Of a stretch of DNA of 64,000 bases, positions 35,336 to 47,011 are shown one piece after another (the stretch's first letter is position 1; each line of letters starts with the position of its first letter). The notes under the pieces are model-generated. The model was given only the letters and a program-made list of their open reading frames with translations. It searched no databases and was not told where the DNA came from. Position numbers and translations under genes: made by a program. The DNA is from Theodoxus fluviatilis (taxonomy: Eukaryota; Mollusca; Gastropoda; Cycloneritida; Neritidae), in assembly GCA_034096865.1 (NCBI GenBank), contig JAWQFJ010016250.1, positions 43,501 through 107,500 of the forward strand, in the 5' to 3' direction.

Positions 35336-35639
35336 GTACTGGTACTGGTGCTGGCCATAGAAGACGTCATGATGTTTGCCCAGTTCGTCTCGTTTTCGAT
35401 TTCAAAATGGCCGCTGCGTGAATAACGTCTATGGTTGACCGTCGCGCTGCCCGAACCTCAAAACAAAGGTGGTGTTACCCGCTTCCCCGACGACTTTCCA
35501 AGATGACAGTTCTCGAGTTGCAAGCAGGGACGACAGCGACGCTTCTGCAGCAGACGGTAGACCGGCGACTGGCATAGCGCTGTACTTATTGTAAAAATTA
35601 GCGGAGCTGGCGTGAGCGTGGCTGCACTTGATAAGAGGC
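35336..35639. promoter_or_regulatory. CpG-rich segment with AAAATGGCCGC motif
   Basis: Locally CpG-rich (35400-35600) with CAAAATGGCCGC near 35404, a YY1-like site. It could be a small promoter or just a repeat fragment. No transcript start or ORF is visible. Confidence 0.2.
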
Positions 35640-35830
<191 letters not shown>

Positions 35831-36394
35831 GATCATGAAAATAAAAGAAAGAAAAAGAGGAAAAAAATCACTGTAAAAAGTTCGTCAAACACCGGCAACC
35901 AGTTTTGGCACATGCAATGAGCGCGCGTGAAAGCAATGAATTTATCAGAATGTTCATTTTCTGCGTGCAACGCGTGGAGGTTGCTGGCTCGTCGGCGACG
36001 TCCTGCTGCGTTGTTGGCTGGTTTACGCTGGCGGCGTCCCTGCTGCTGGAGGCGTCCCTGCTGCACTGGCGAACAGCTGAGCGAGGACGAAGTACAGGTC
36101 GAGTTTCTCACTTTGCCCGGATCACAAGCCTCTGCAATGCGGGTCCGGAATGGTACCGGACATGCTCCGAGTCATCTCGCTCATCAGGTTCTCCAACGTT
36201 GCCTCTTTCCTAGGGGATGAAACCGTGCTAACGGGTGGGGGTGGGGGGTGGGGGGGTATCATCCGGAAGGTGTAATGTCTCTTCTGGAGGGAAGTTATTG
36301 TTGGAGGCCGAGGTTGCTGGTTCTGTCATATCATCAGAGCTGGAGGGGTCAGGGGTCACAGGTGGCGGGGTGACGTAATCGGCCGGCAGTAGGG
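35831..36394. other. Unassigned, G-rich run
   Basis: Two overlapping + frames (35905-36213 and 35927-36220) show no known domain. A G-rich run with potential quadruplex form lies at 36233-36258. A CRE-like TGACGTAA is at 36371-36378. Confidence 0.35.
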
Positions 36395-37850
36395 AGCGAG
36401 TACTTCGTACACGCTTCTAAATGCAGGGCGTCATCATGTCATCCGTCATCCTTTCTTCGGAAGTGTATCCAAAGATTATAGGTTACACAAAGATAGCTCA
36501 TGCCGAGCTTTTGCTATATATAGAGTTACAAGACGCTCGGAACGCAGCGCCCCAAGCGGCCAAGACTATGGGGAAGTAATCACACTGCTTAGATACATGT
36601 AAAAAGTGCTTGTTTGTCGACGCGTTTCTGATGCATTCCGATCATGTTTGTGAATACATTTACGGTGTAATGTGTAATAAAATGATTTGCTGCAATAATG
36701 GGGGTGTTTTGGCTTTGTTTTTTTGTAGCAGGCGTTGTGAAATCGAAATATTTGGTTCATCGAAATGTGAGCCTATAGTCCGTTTCAACATTGCTCTGTC
36801 AGTGGAGACAAAGATTATTCGTCTGCTAGCCATCTAGGTACATACGACCGGTGAGGTTTGTTTACTTATCTTCTGTGGGTTTTGTGCAGAAAGTATACGT
36901 TAAAACAGTCTAATATGACTATTTTCGATTAGTTTTTAATCTAATTAATATTTTTGCATGTTTTAACGCGGCCGGATCTTTGGCATTACTCCCCGGGCGT
37001 GCGAAGTCAGTAGCGTCCACTGACAGAGCAATGTTTAAACGGACTATAGGCTCACGCGCATGCGCACAAGCATCCATTTAGATGAACCAAATCTTTCGAT
37101 TTCACAACGCCTGCTACAAAAAAACAAAGCCAAAACACCCCCATTATTGCAGCAAATCATTTTATTACACATTACACCGTAAATGTATTCACAAACATGA
37201 TCGGAATGCATCAGAAACGCGTCGACAAACAAGCACTTTTTACATGTATCTAAGCAGAGTGATTACTTCCCCATAGTCCAGGCCGCTTGGGGCGCAACGT
37301 GTCTCGATCTTCATAACAATGAGCTTATGAGCTATCTTTGTGTAACCTATAATCTTTGGTGTATCCAATTAGAGAACTAACTCTGCGAGTAATTACTACG
37401 GAAAAAATTCCGCGGCCAGGCGCCAAGTATTGATGTAAATATGCGATGGATGAATTACACTTTTATAATATAAATCAGGCAAAGTGTGCATATGTCAGGA
37501 ACGTCGTTTTCTAATTTAATCATCCCTATCATAAGCGTAACTCCATTGCTGGGTTCAAGTTGCAGAAGTAGGACAACGTCGTATGGATACACGGTCTGCG
37601 ATTTTTAGATGTGTAACTTACACAGAAATAATGAACTTTCTTTCTTCTTTCATTTGAATGTACGTTTATTATTAATTAAAGCATTAGTATTTTTTAAGCG
37701 CCACACCAAAATATAGTGATACAAATGAAGCCTCGCGAAAATCAATGAGAGCGATTTTACTCCGATCTCAGAGCGCCTAACTTCCGGAGAAAGGATGACG
37801 GATGACATGATGAGGCCCTGGAATTAGTCGCTTCCGTACTTCGTGCATCA
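36395..37850. mobile_element. Long inverted-repeat DNA element
   Basis: Left arm 36395-36806 pairs with right arm 37016-37373 plus 37779-37850. Outer ends share agtacttcgt and gtcatccgtcatcctttct; inner arms share tgacagagcaatgtt. The central 36807-37015 segment matches the DNA-repeat relic at 5815-5990. Short ORFs in the arms (36610-36837 and 37232-37044) are the same sequence read from each arm, not genes. No transposase is left, so this is a non-autonomous element. It lies in the bZIP intron. Confidence 0.8.
37374..37778. mobile_element. Insertion in the right arm, includes MITE copy 2
   Basis: About 405 bp absent from the left arm. It carries aattccgcggccaggcgccaag and about 200 bp that match the MITE at 58190-58446. 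The right terminus of that MITE is not recognisable here. Confidence 0.7.
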
Positions 37851-37930
37851 GCGTGGGCATAAACAGTTCTTTTATGAACTGGCCGGAGCGAGATAAACAC
37901 GTCCTACCGACGCGAGCGCTAGCCGCTGAG

Positions 37931-37955
37931 GAGAGAGAGAGAGAGAGAAAGAGAG
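37931..37955. repeat. (GA)n microsatellite
   Basis: Short GA run, the sense-strand (TC)n at the 3' end of the next LINE. Confidence 0.9.
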
Positions 37956-38940
37956 AACGAACGAATGAATGGTTTACTGATCAGGCCTCCGGTCCTTTTC
38001 AATTGATACAGTGCATCTTGAGATTTAATGAATCGAAAGACATAATAATACTCTTTCTTCGCTTCGACATTACATTGCTATCTACTATGTAAAGAAAATA
38101 TGTTCAGGCTAATCTATTGTTTCCCTTCTGCAAATAAATGCTTTATACAAATAAATGCTTGTCGATCTTATTACATACTTTTGCTTTGATGACATGATGG
38201 ATTCAAATGGGTTAACGAAACTTACGTCTATGAATTTCAGAATAAAATGTTCTCCCAAATCGTACAATGCAGGACATCTGAGAAAATATATTTGAGTTTC
38301 ATCCTCTTCTCTACAAAGAGGACACAACACTGCTACTGCATTCAAGGACGTATCTCCATTAATGGATGTACAGCTCAGAAATTCCATTCGGAATTTAATA
38401 AGTTCATCATTGAATAGTTTTAGTCTATCATCTATGTCATGCAAATATTGCACTACACCTCATCCCTTCTTGAACTCTCTGTAAAAAGTATACCTGTTAG
38501 TGTTACTCTTCAGTATTTTTTCCACAATCTGTACTGAATTTGTACATAAGTTTTCCCCTAAGTCTCTTTAAAAAAACGTCTCATCATTGACTCCACATCA
38601 CAGGCAATCAAAATGCATTTAACTTTGGCGGCCCAATCATGGGATGTACATAGCATCATTTGCATCATTTTGTACACTTTATTTTGGCAATCCAGTTGCA
38701 TCCATTAAAAAAATCTTCAACCAGTATCTGATTACACTCATCAGGGCATTCACATACAAAGGGAATCGTCCAATATCTCCATATACCGCATCATTAGGAG
38801 TTCGAGGAGAGACATTCAGAAATTACTTCAGTGCATAGAAATGTACACCTATTAACTTGCATTCAACCAACCCCTATATAAAAGAATGGGATGAGTCTGT
38901 GCATATATATGTGCATCGAAAAGCTTGTAAAATATTTGGA
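37956..38940 (-). mobile_element. LINE 3' fragment C, CCHC family
   Basis: On the minus strand from the (TC)n edge at 38940 it reads FLNVSPRTPNDAVYGDIGRF and PLYVNALMSVIRYWLKIF (about 38820-38700), a stop, then after further shifts ELIKFRMEFLS and the knuckle CPLCREEDETQIYFLRCP (about 38330-38275), ending at 38109. The knuckle His is Tyr and one residue is missing. The 3' UTR has ggaccggaggcc, then cattcattcgttcgttc and (TC)n. This is the same family as 61735-63045 and 63107-63820. Confidence 0.88.
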
Positions 38941-39125
38941 GAGAGAGAGGGGGAGGGAGGGCGGGAGGGTGGGAGGGAGGGGGGGAGGGGGGGGAGGGGA
39001 GGGGAGGGAGGGAGGGAGGGGAGGGAGGGGAGGGGAGGGGAGGGGAGGGAGGGGAGGGGAGGGGAGGGGAGGGGAGGGGAGGGGAGGGGAGGGGAGGGGA
39101 GGGAGGAGGGAGGGAGAGAGGGAGG
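38941..39125. repeat. (GA)n/(GGGGA)n purine repeat
   Basis: GAGA, then GGGAGG and GGGGA units. Gly/Arg/Glu frames over it are artefacts. Confidence 0.95.
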
Positions 39126-39569
39126 GGAGTGCAGTGGTTGTGGTGTAGTTACCGTCTTAGTAAATTATGGGGATGTCCGTGAACTGGATGACGGGGATGT
39201 TCATAGTCTTCATCACTTCTTGCAGGAGGTGTTTCAGAACGTTCATATGAGTGTCTGTGGAAAAAGAATCATTCACAGATTAATCAACATAACCATTTAC
39301 ATCTTCGAAGCAAGGGATGGGTTGAGGGATGGGTAGAGGGATGGGTGGGTATGATTGCTTTAGGGAACAGAATGATGTGTTCAAAGCTCTGCAGATTCTA
39401 GAGTTGTATTCTTGGGAAATGTGTTGGACTCATTGCCTCAGCTCACCCTAGAGAAATCACAAATATATGTGAGGGCAGTGACAGTACATTGATATGCTGC
39501 ATTAATGCAGCAGCATTGGATTTGAATACTTTCTGAGGAGAGATGTAGAATAGTACATTGCTATGTGTA
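39126..39569. other. Unassigned, no gene seen
   Basis: Nothing supportable. A gggatggg-type repeat lies at 39315-39345. Confidence 0.4.
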
Positions 39570-39706
39570 TTGTGCATGTTGTATGTATGTTGTGTGTGTG
39601 TCTGCATGTGTGTGTGTGTGTGAGTGTGTGTGTGTGTGTGTGAGTGTGTGTGTCTGCATGTGTGTGTGTGTGTGTGAATGTGTCTGTGTGTGTGTGAATG
39701 TGTCTT

Positions 39707-39746
<40 letters not shown>

Positions 39747-40062
39747 TGTATGTGTGTGTGTGTTTGCATGTGTGTGTGTGTGTGTGTGTTTGCATGTGTG
39801 TGTGTGTGTGAATGTGTCTGTGTGTTTGTGAATGTGTCTTTGTCTATGTGTGTATAGTGCATGTGCATGTGTGTGTACATGTGTATATGTGTGTGTATGT
39901 GTGAGTGTATGTGTGAGTGTCTGTATGTGTGTGTATGTGAGAGTGTGTGTGTGTGCGTGTATGAATGGGTGCATGTGAACGTTTATGTGTGTGTGTGCAT
40001 GTCTGTATGCGCACATGTATGTGTGCATGTTGTGTATGTGTATATCTATTTGTATGTGTACC
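39570..40062. repeat. (GT)n imperfect repeat
   Basis: GT runs with GTGAAT, GTCT and GCAT interruptions over nearly 500 bp. Long Cys/Val and His/Thr frames are artefacts. Confidence 0.95.
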
Positions 40063-40229
40063 TCCTGTCATGATCTTGGAATTCATTGCTTGATGGAGAA
40101 TCATCATCGCGATCTCTTGGAGAAGGAGAAGACATATCCCCTTCAAAGTGCTGGCTGGAAAACGAAAGATGTGTTTGTACAAGCTGTGATGTAACTAACA
40201 CCCAAGTAAACATGCTAGCCCCACTACTG

Positions 40230-41120
40230 CTGTAGTGGGCTGCATATGAACCTACTATTTTAGTTGGTAACTACTTCATAGTTGTCTACTTCGTTGTTCA
40301 CAACTTTGAGTTGTTCCCAACTACGACAGTAGGGTCTGCATGAGACGCTACTTGGGATATCCCATCTAATGCGCATGCATAGAGGTCACGACAAGAGGTG
40401 AACTAGCCAACTCCTTGCACAATTTAATGGCCGACGTGTTGCCGGTTCGCACAGAAAACGCTCTATTTCAGGATACTAGCAACCCATCCAAAGAAAATGT
40501 AAGCCATGCACAGCATTAATTTATCAAAGCAGTATGTTGAATGCATCTATAGGTCGTGAAAGCTTTTAGATTTTACAAATCTAATGCAGGTCGACACATC
40601 CACGCTGAAGCATGAGTTACCCGTTGCCATCAGTCACAGCGTATTACAGAGAAGCGTCATCAGTCATCCGTCATCCTTCTGGCGGAAGGATGACGGGTGA
40701 CGCCGTGACCGATGGCAACGGGTAACTCATGCTTCAGCGTGGATGCGTCGACCTGCATTAGATTTGCAAAATCTAAAAGCTTCCATGACCTATAGATGCA
40801 TTCAACATACAGCTTTGATAAATTAATGCTGTGCATGGCTTACATTTTCTTTGGATGGGTTGCTAGTATCCCGAAATAGAGCGTTTTCTGTGCGAACCGG
40901 CAACACGTCGGCCATTGAAATTTGCAAATAGTTGGCTACTTAGCCGTGTTACAAAGTGCTGACACAGACCATCACTAAATTTGGGGTTGTTTAGTGGCCA
41001 ACTTAGGAGGTAACTACGCGTAGTCAGCTTTCATGCAGACCTTACTTTGCAATTTAGTGGCAAACTTCCGATTTAGTTGCCTACTACCGTGTAGTAGGTT
41101 CATATGCAGCCCACTACAGT
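40230..41120. mobile_element. Foldback element, near-perfect 440-bp arms
   Basis: Left arm 40230-40679 and right arm 40685-41119 are reverse complements with few mismatches. Ends read CTGTAGTGGGCTGCATATGA. The centre is ccttctggcggaagg. The left arm has about 18 extra bases near 40640-40660. The flanks CCACTACTG (40221-40229) and CCACTAATG (41121-41129) are a likely 9-bp TSD with one change. Long arms and an 8-10-bp TSD suit a MULE-like or Foldback-type DNA transposon derivative. No ORF. It lies in the 9-kb bZIP intron. Confidence 0.85.
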
Positions 41121-41486
41121 CCACTAATGAAAGTGACAATCTAGTAACTAATATACATGTATTAAAACTCTCAAGCTTGGTCATTGGGAGGACATGTTTG
41201 AAGGTTTAAAACCAGATTACATCAGGTACATTTCTAGGAGTGGACACAGCCCTAACATGCTGACCTAAAATACAGGTACACTATTCATCCCAACTCATAT
41301 TCACTGTAAATTACCAAAACAAAAATGATATTTCTCACTCTATAAGGTCATAAAAAATAAAAGATGTAAAGAAAACGAAATTTTGTAAGGTTGCGCAAAT
41401 CTCTTTGATACCTGCTGTCCTGAGAAAAACATAACTCAAATTCCTGCATAAAGCCACTTCCTTTCATCAAACACAGGAGTACTCAC
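41121..41486. other. bZIP intron, no other feature
   Basis: Intronic with respect to the bZIP gene. Nothing else seen. Confidence 0.4.
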
Positions 41487-41525
41487 TCTTTTTCAGATTC
41501 TGATGAAAAGTTCTCGCGTCTGTTC
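41487..41525 (-). CDS. bZIP gene, 39-nt microexon
   Basis: A good acceptor (ttttcttttattcag) at 41526 and donor GA|GTGAGT at 41487/41486 enclose 39 nt. After a first base that completes an upstream codon, the exon encodes NRRENFSSESEK and leaves GA, which joins A of the 32.48-kb exon to give Glu. The frame is open through both junctions into the bZIP exon. Small exons of this kind are often alternatively spliced; at 39 nt, skipping keeps the frame. Further 5' exons must lie to the right and were not found. Confidence 0.6.
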
Positions 41526-41739
41526 CTGAATAAAAGAAAATAAGGAAATGTTTGAACATACTGTCACTTAATACAATACAACTGCCAAACCAGAAAACAA
41601 ATATGTCATAACTAATAGAGGTAACTTGTGGGGGAAAACTGGAACAACTGATCATTCCTCCACTTACATACAGAGTGACAGACAGACAAGACACTAACAG
41701 ATATAAGGCAAAAAGTAAAGGCATGGTTTCACATAAAGA

Positions 41740-41830
41740 CTCATCACTCATGTCTGTGTCTCTAACATCTTTACACTTTACTCCCTGATCACTGGCCTGC
41801 AATGTGAGTTCAGCATCTTGCCCAAGGAAT
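41740..41830 (-). mobile_element. Partial SINE copy
   Basis: The minus strand contains cagtgatcagggagtaaagtg close to the phrase in the SINE at 2722-2967. The rest is too diverged to bound. Confidence 0.4.
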
Positions 41831-41905
41831 TAACTCACATCCACTAGCTGCAGGCGACAGCAGATCTAGTGAGCTACACACTCAGCAACAAATACATGAT
41901 AAATG

Positions 41906-42648
41906 TTCAGTTCAGTTCAATTCAGTCTCTTAACCCTGAGATGGGTTGTTGAGGCACCACTGATTACTTTCGGACAATCTACCTCCATCGAGCTCTATTC
42001 TCTATGGCTCGCTGTGAGTCAGCAAAGGTCAAGCCTGTCCACTCTTTGATGTTGTCTTCCCACCTCTTTCTCTGCCTGCCTCTCCTTCTCCCACCTGGTA
42101 CGGTACCTTGCAGGATGGTCTTGGCCAGCCCACTGCCTCTTGACACGTGACCGTACCCCTTCAGCTTTCTGCTTTTCGCGATTGAGAGCAGGTCTTTGTA
42201 CTGTCCAATTGCTCTCCTGATCCTGTTGCTGACTTCCTCATTCGTGACATGGTTTTTATATGAGATGGTCAGAATCTTGCGGTTGCATCTCATTTCCAGG
42301 GCTTGTATCCATCTCTGTAGTTCAGATGTGAGTGTCCAGGACTCGCATGCATACAAGAATACGGAGATGGCCAGCGTGCGCATGAGTCTGATCTTCGACG
42401 CGAGAGTGATATTTCTGTCACGCCATATTGGCTTCAACTTTGCCAATGCTGCTGTTGTTTATGCTATCCTGGACAGTATCTCTGGTTTGGCCCCTTCATC
42501 AGTCACAATAGATCCCAGGTATTTGAAGTTGTTCACAGCTTCCAGTTTTTGGCCCTTCACTTTGATTTCCATTTTAAACTAAAGCCCCGAGGATTGTTCG
42601 TCATCACCTTGATCTTCTCGGCGCTGATCTCCATGCCATGATACTTGA
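41906..42648 (-). mobile_element. RTE-type LINE, C-terminal fragment copy 2
   Basis: The longest RTE copy here. On the minus strand it reads KYHGMEISAEKIKVMT (about 42640), then KGQKLEAVNNFKYLGSIVTD, EGAKPEIL. A 155-codon open stretch follows (42446-41979) with FLYACESWTLTSELQRWIQA, NEEVSNRIRRAIG, YGHVSRGSGLAKTILQG and KRWEDNIKEWTGLTF, and the coding match continues to SGLRD before the (TGAAC)n tail at 41906-41925. Frameshifts are at about 42580 and 42450. The catalytic palm domain lies upstream of the truncation, so it is inactive. Confidence 0.93.
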
Positions 42649-43585
42649 TAGGATTTATAACAAAAATGCATGGATTCAAAGAGGCCATTAAAAATATTCA
42701 CATACACCATGATCTATGTCAAAACAAAAAACAGCATGCATTAGCCTATTTTAGCTCAAGACTCTTAGTAAGTCTTGCGAATCAAATACTTATTTTTTAT
42801 ACTAGTTTAGCGGCACCAGCATTTACGTTGCTGGGGCTACGGTGCATGTTGGGAACTTTTCCCCTGCCTCCCAAGTGTTGAGTGGCAGAGGCACCGAGGG
42901 ACATGGAATCAGTGTGTTCCCATTACTTCATTTATTCAGTATGCAAGAATGAGTCTGCACTCTATCCTGCTCTACTCTACTCTGCTCTAAGTACAAGTGG
43001 TCACCTCAATATATTTCATAAAAACCGGAAATCCGGGGAGGAGTCAAGAGAAAGGCGTGGCAAGGGACGGAGAGGGTGGGGAGGCAGAGTGGGGCATCTG
43101 CTGTCCAAGAACTTAAGGGGGACCAGATGTCCAGAAGCAACAGAGGGGTGGCAAGGAAGACGTTCAAGTGCAGAGAGACGTCAGAAGGTGGAGGCTGGCA
43201 TGGGACTGGATGGCTTCAGTAGGAATTGGAGAGGGTGTTTACCATGAAGGAAAGATAGTGCTGAGTGGACAAATGACCACATGGTGATAGACTGGAAAAT
43301 AGGAACGGCCCATGCACAGAAAGCAAAATCAACAAAACTTTGTCACCCTGTTACACTAGAATGACACAAGATTAGAAGTAGATTGAGGGCAGCAAAAAAC
43401 AGCATGGTAAGGCAGAGTGGATAAATCTTGGGGCATATTTAGTCACAATGATAGCATTCAATCTGTATATGCTTCAGTTAGGCAGGTTTCTGAAACCTTT
43501 GAAGCAGAATCATAGTGCTGACATCCTTTATTCATTCAATTGTTTGCATTGCAATATGATCTGTCACCACCAAATAAATCTTCAT
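42649..43585. other. Unassigned, no gene seen
   Basis: A 121-codon + frame (42882-43247) is Arg/Gly-rich in its second half and matches nothing I recognise. No other feature. Confidence 0.35.
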
Positions 43586-43828
43586 GTACTGAGGATGGAC
43601 AACGATTCCATTCCGAAAGTGGCACTCGGATGGACCCCAGAAGGCAAGAGAAAGCGCGGGAGACCCAAACAGACTTGGAGACGCAAATGCAGTGGAAGGG
43701 GAGATAACAGACCTCAACCACTCCTGGGCGACCCTGGAAAGGCTTGCAAGCGACCGACAACAGTGAAGAACCTTTGTTGCTGCCCTACACGCCACCCGGC
43801 GTAAAGGGCAGTAAGTAAGTAAGTAAGA
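43586..43828 (+). mobile_element. LINE C-terminal fragment with (GTAA)n tail
   Basis: The + strand reads HVLRMDNDSIPKVALGWTPE and GKRKRGRPKQTWRR. After a one-base shift it reads NAVEGEITDLNHSWATLERL, a Trp-to-stop change and FVAALHATRRKGQ. This is the typical C-terminus of an L2/CR1-like family (WTP-GKRKRGRPK-TWRR). A (GTAA)n tail follows at 43811-43828. Confidence 0.85.
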
Positions 43829-44089
43829 GTGTGTGTATGTGTGGTGTGCATTCATGCGAGCGGGCATGGATGCATGTGTATGTGCATATGTGCATTGTAT
43901 GCATTGGCATTGTCAAGATATTTAAACAAGCACAGAATTTTTGTCCCACTGCGCCTCGTACATCAAACCCCAAAGCGTGCTCGCCTATCTGTTTAGAGGA
44001 CTTTTCAAGTGCGTCTGTTATTATCCAGCACCACGTTATGGTGAAGTAACTGAATACATTGAGGTCGAATACATCTTATCCACCGGCGG

Positions 44090-44850
44090 GCAAACATAGT
44101 CTGCCAATCCCTCTGAATCCGGTTCACGACCCAAGCTCGCACAGTTAAGAGCAGGCTTTGCTGACAGATCTCAGCAAGTGCAGGTCATGGGAAAGTTGTT
44201 GACCACAAAAACCACGAGCTTAAACAGCCCAAGGCTGCGTGATCTCATCTCCCCTGTACTGTTATTCGCCCTGCACATTCTAGACTACAGACCAGTAGGT
44301 CACCACAGCAAAGACGTTCTCCTGAAGTATTTTGACGACAAGGCACTTAATTGTCGGTCTCAACAACAACAACAACAACCTCAACGAGGCATGTTACAGA
44401 CAAAAAGTCCAAGACCTGACCAACTGGTGCGACAGGAACCTTCTCCACCTGAACACCAACAAAACGAAGGAACTGATCTTCGACAGTGAATGAAAAAGAG
44501 GTGAGGACTACGAGTATCTCTAACGGCGTCACGTTTCACAACAAACTGACTTGGAAATCCAACAATGACTGCATCAAGAAAAGAGCCCATTAAATAAAGC
44601 CTGTACTTTTGTACGTCCTTACGAGTAGGCCTACTGTGCTCCTTTCGAGTGGACAATACCTTTCTCGAACTGTTTTAAAGATGGTTCACCCTATCCATTC
44701 TAACGTACTGTGCTGTTTGCTGGTGGAACATTGCAACAGCTGACACACTCCCACTACAGCATATCACTACAAAAGTGCGCGAGCAAGATGACAAGATTTT
44801 AGCAGCAGCAACTGTGTGACATAGCGAGGGAAAGAACTTTGACCCGGGCA
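44090..44850 (+). mobile_element. LINE reverse-transcriptase relic
   Basis: The + strand holds a palm-domain piece: SPVLLFALHILDYRP, LLKYFDDKAL (where YADD is usual), a (CAA)n-encoded run, then in another frame QDLTNWCDRNLLHLNTNKTK, ELIFDSE and YEYL. Further on it reads LTYCAVCWWNIATAD. It resembles the element at 1621-3062 but is a separate, more damaged copy. Confidence 0.75.
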
Positions 44851-45354
44851 TGCTCTGATCGGAAAGATGAAACAAATCGCCTCAACAGCAGTTGTGTAAT
44901 AAAATAATGAAGCATGCGCTACTTGTCGCTGAAATCCCAAACATAAAATATATTTTAAAACTTGTTCGTTCCAGCATCAATCTGAGCTCTAAAGTTTATG
45001 CCTCGCTCAATGTAACCAACGCCTGTGTTTTCTCTTCAGTGTTCATGCTGATGTATAGTAGGGGAAGGGAATGGACCTACGCAAGTATACGAGATTGGTT
45101 CAGTTCATCTCACAGATCCTTGATGTGGCAAATTCTTCCGTATATCAATCTAGCATGTCAAGATCGTTAACTCTTAGAACTAGAAGGTACCAGCAACCTA
45201 TGTAACGCTACTGGGCGATGGGCCGTTCGTGGAGAAAACACTTATCTTTTCACGTGAACAACTCAGACATTTTTATGTGGATTAAAATACAAAATACACA
45301 ATTATTGTTGTTCATTGTTATTTCCTCCAGCATTTACGTGATGTTAATTTTGAG
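44851..45354. other. Unassigned, no gene seen
   Basis: No supportable feature. Confidence 0.4.
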
Positions 45355-45431
45355 TGAGTGTGTGTGTGTGTGTGCGTGTGCGTGCGTGTGTGCGTGTGTG
45401 CGCGTGTGTGCGTGCGTGTGTGTGTGTGTGT
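45355..45431. repeat. (GT)n/(GCGT)n microsatellite
   Basis: GT repeat with GCGT interruptions. Confidence 0.95.
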
Positions 45432-46108
45432 ATCATAAAAAGACATTTAAGTCATATGTTTAAATGACCCAGTCAACAGCGAAGCCGCTGCGGTTGACGA
45501 GCAGTCAGACCAGCTTTTTTCGCCACCTCCGTGCTACTAAGTTCGCACGTTTTCTGTATATAATATCGCCATATTTCATATGTCGTACAAAAAAGAAAAT
45601 CGCGACCTTTCTACTGATGCCAAATGTTGCTGGAGTTGTAAAATAAACCCGATTCAAACGATTATTTGAAATTTTCAAAGTAAAAATAAACCATCTGGTG
45701 ATTGAAAAAACACGGAACGCGTGTTCATGCTTCGTTATCATGTGTAAGACTATCGTAATCTGCTCATGCCAATTTGCACAGAAAGCTAGCGATTTGCTCT
45801 GGGGCGCGTTTGTTAACATTAATCGTAGAATCTCGAGGGCTAGGCATTGCCTACGTTTCTCCCTCATTATTAGCCGTAGGTGCGTCACGCTCGCCCTCCA
45901 CTACCAGTCGAGGTAAGCCATTTGCATAACAAACGCGCCCCTGACCTGGCGGGTCTGCTATCGTTCGCGCTCTCGAACTGCGTATTCAAATGCAGCCACG
46001 TAAGTTAGGTGTGAAACGATTTGCAGGTCTAAAAATACATCGTTTTGTATGTGATTATTGTGGTGTGCAAGTATCACAACATTTTTTTGTGTGTTTCTTT
46101 TCTATTTC
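45432..46108. other. Unassigned, no gene seen
   Basis: Frames on both strands, 45505-45888 (-) and 45698-45916 (+), lack recognisable domains. Confidence 0.35.
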
Positions 46109-47011
46109 TGCGTTCCGTTGCACTGTGCTTCATCTCTGCTACGATGGAGCGACCTCAAGAGTTTAGATTGGTTGGTTTTATTTATTAACTTTAAAAGCAC
46201 AGTATCATTAAAAGTATAGGGTTTTGAATGCCCTCTTTGAATACACGAATCCCCAAAATTATTTCGCACTCAAATGTATCTCTCTTGATCGAAGATATAT
46301 CTACGACTTAATAAAAGCATTAGGGTCGAAAATCCTTCATACACAATCTTTGGTGACGTTTTAACCAGTAGAAGAGGTCAACTTCCTGTCAAGGTCGCGC
46401 AGCAACTAGAGCATTTCAAAAGGCGCTCTAACTGCTTCACACTAGAGTGCGCCACTTGCTGTGCCTAGCAACGATGAAACAACAGACCCCGTAGCCGCAT
46501 CTGATTGGCTCATACTACACGGACTTGCACAGTAAACATGCTTCGAACCATGCATGGAGTTTACATACCATGGAAGTGGCAAACGTGTCGATTGCAATCA
46601 AATTTCGAAGAAATGAATGTTTTCGTGCTCTCATCACCATGGCAGAATGGATTGTATGTCTTGGTTTGATATTTTGTAGTAAACGTCGGTATTTATACCC
46701 ATGCGTGTAACAAAGTAGCAGACGACACACATTTTGGGATTCCCTTGACCTTCCTCTATGACTGGTGATGGTTATTTCCCTTTTGTTATTAATGGATTTT
46801 CAACTCTACTGCTTTTATAAAGTAGCCTATTCGATCAAGAGGGATATAATTGACTGTGAAATAATTTTGGGGATTCACGTATCCAAAGAGAGCCTCCAAA
46901 ACCCTATTCTTTTAATGATAATGTGCTTTTTACGTTATTAAAACCAACCAACCAAAACTCCTGAGGCTGCTACATCGTAGCAGAGATGAAGCACAGTGCA
47001 ATGGAACGCAG
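46109..47011. mobile_element. Inverted-repeat element, 190-bp arms
   Basis: 46109-46300 and 46829-47011 are imperfect reverse complements, for example tgcgttcc-ttgcactgtgcttcatctctgctacgatg and ccccaaaattatttc with ctcttgatcga. A 0.53-kb spacer has no supported ORF. It fits a non-autonomous DNA transposon. A TSD was not identified. Confidence 0.7.

Noticed and set aside
36610..37232. Two near-identical ORFs on opposite strands suggesting a gene pair
   Set aside because: They are the two arms of one inverted-repeat element.
39443..40182. His/Thr and Cys/Val frames up to 155 codons
   Set aside because: (GT)n repeat artefacts; the same applies to 24.0-24.5 kb and 61.4-61.7 kb.
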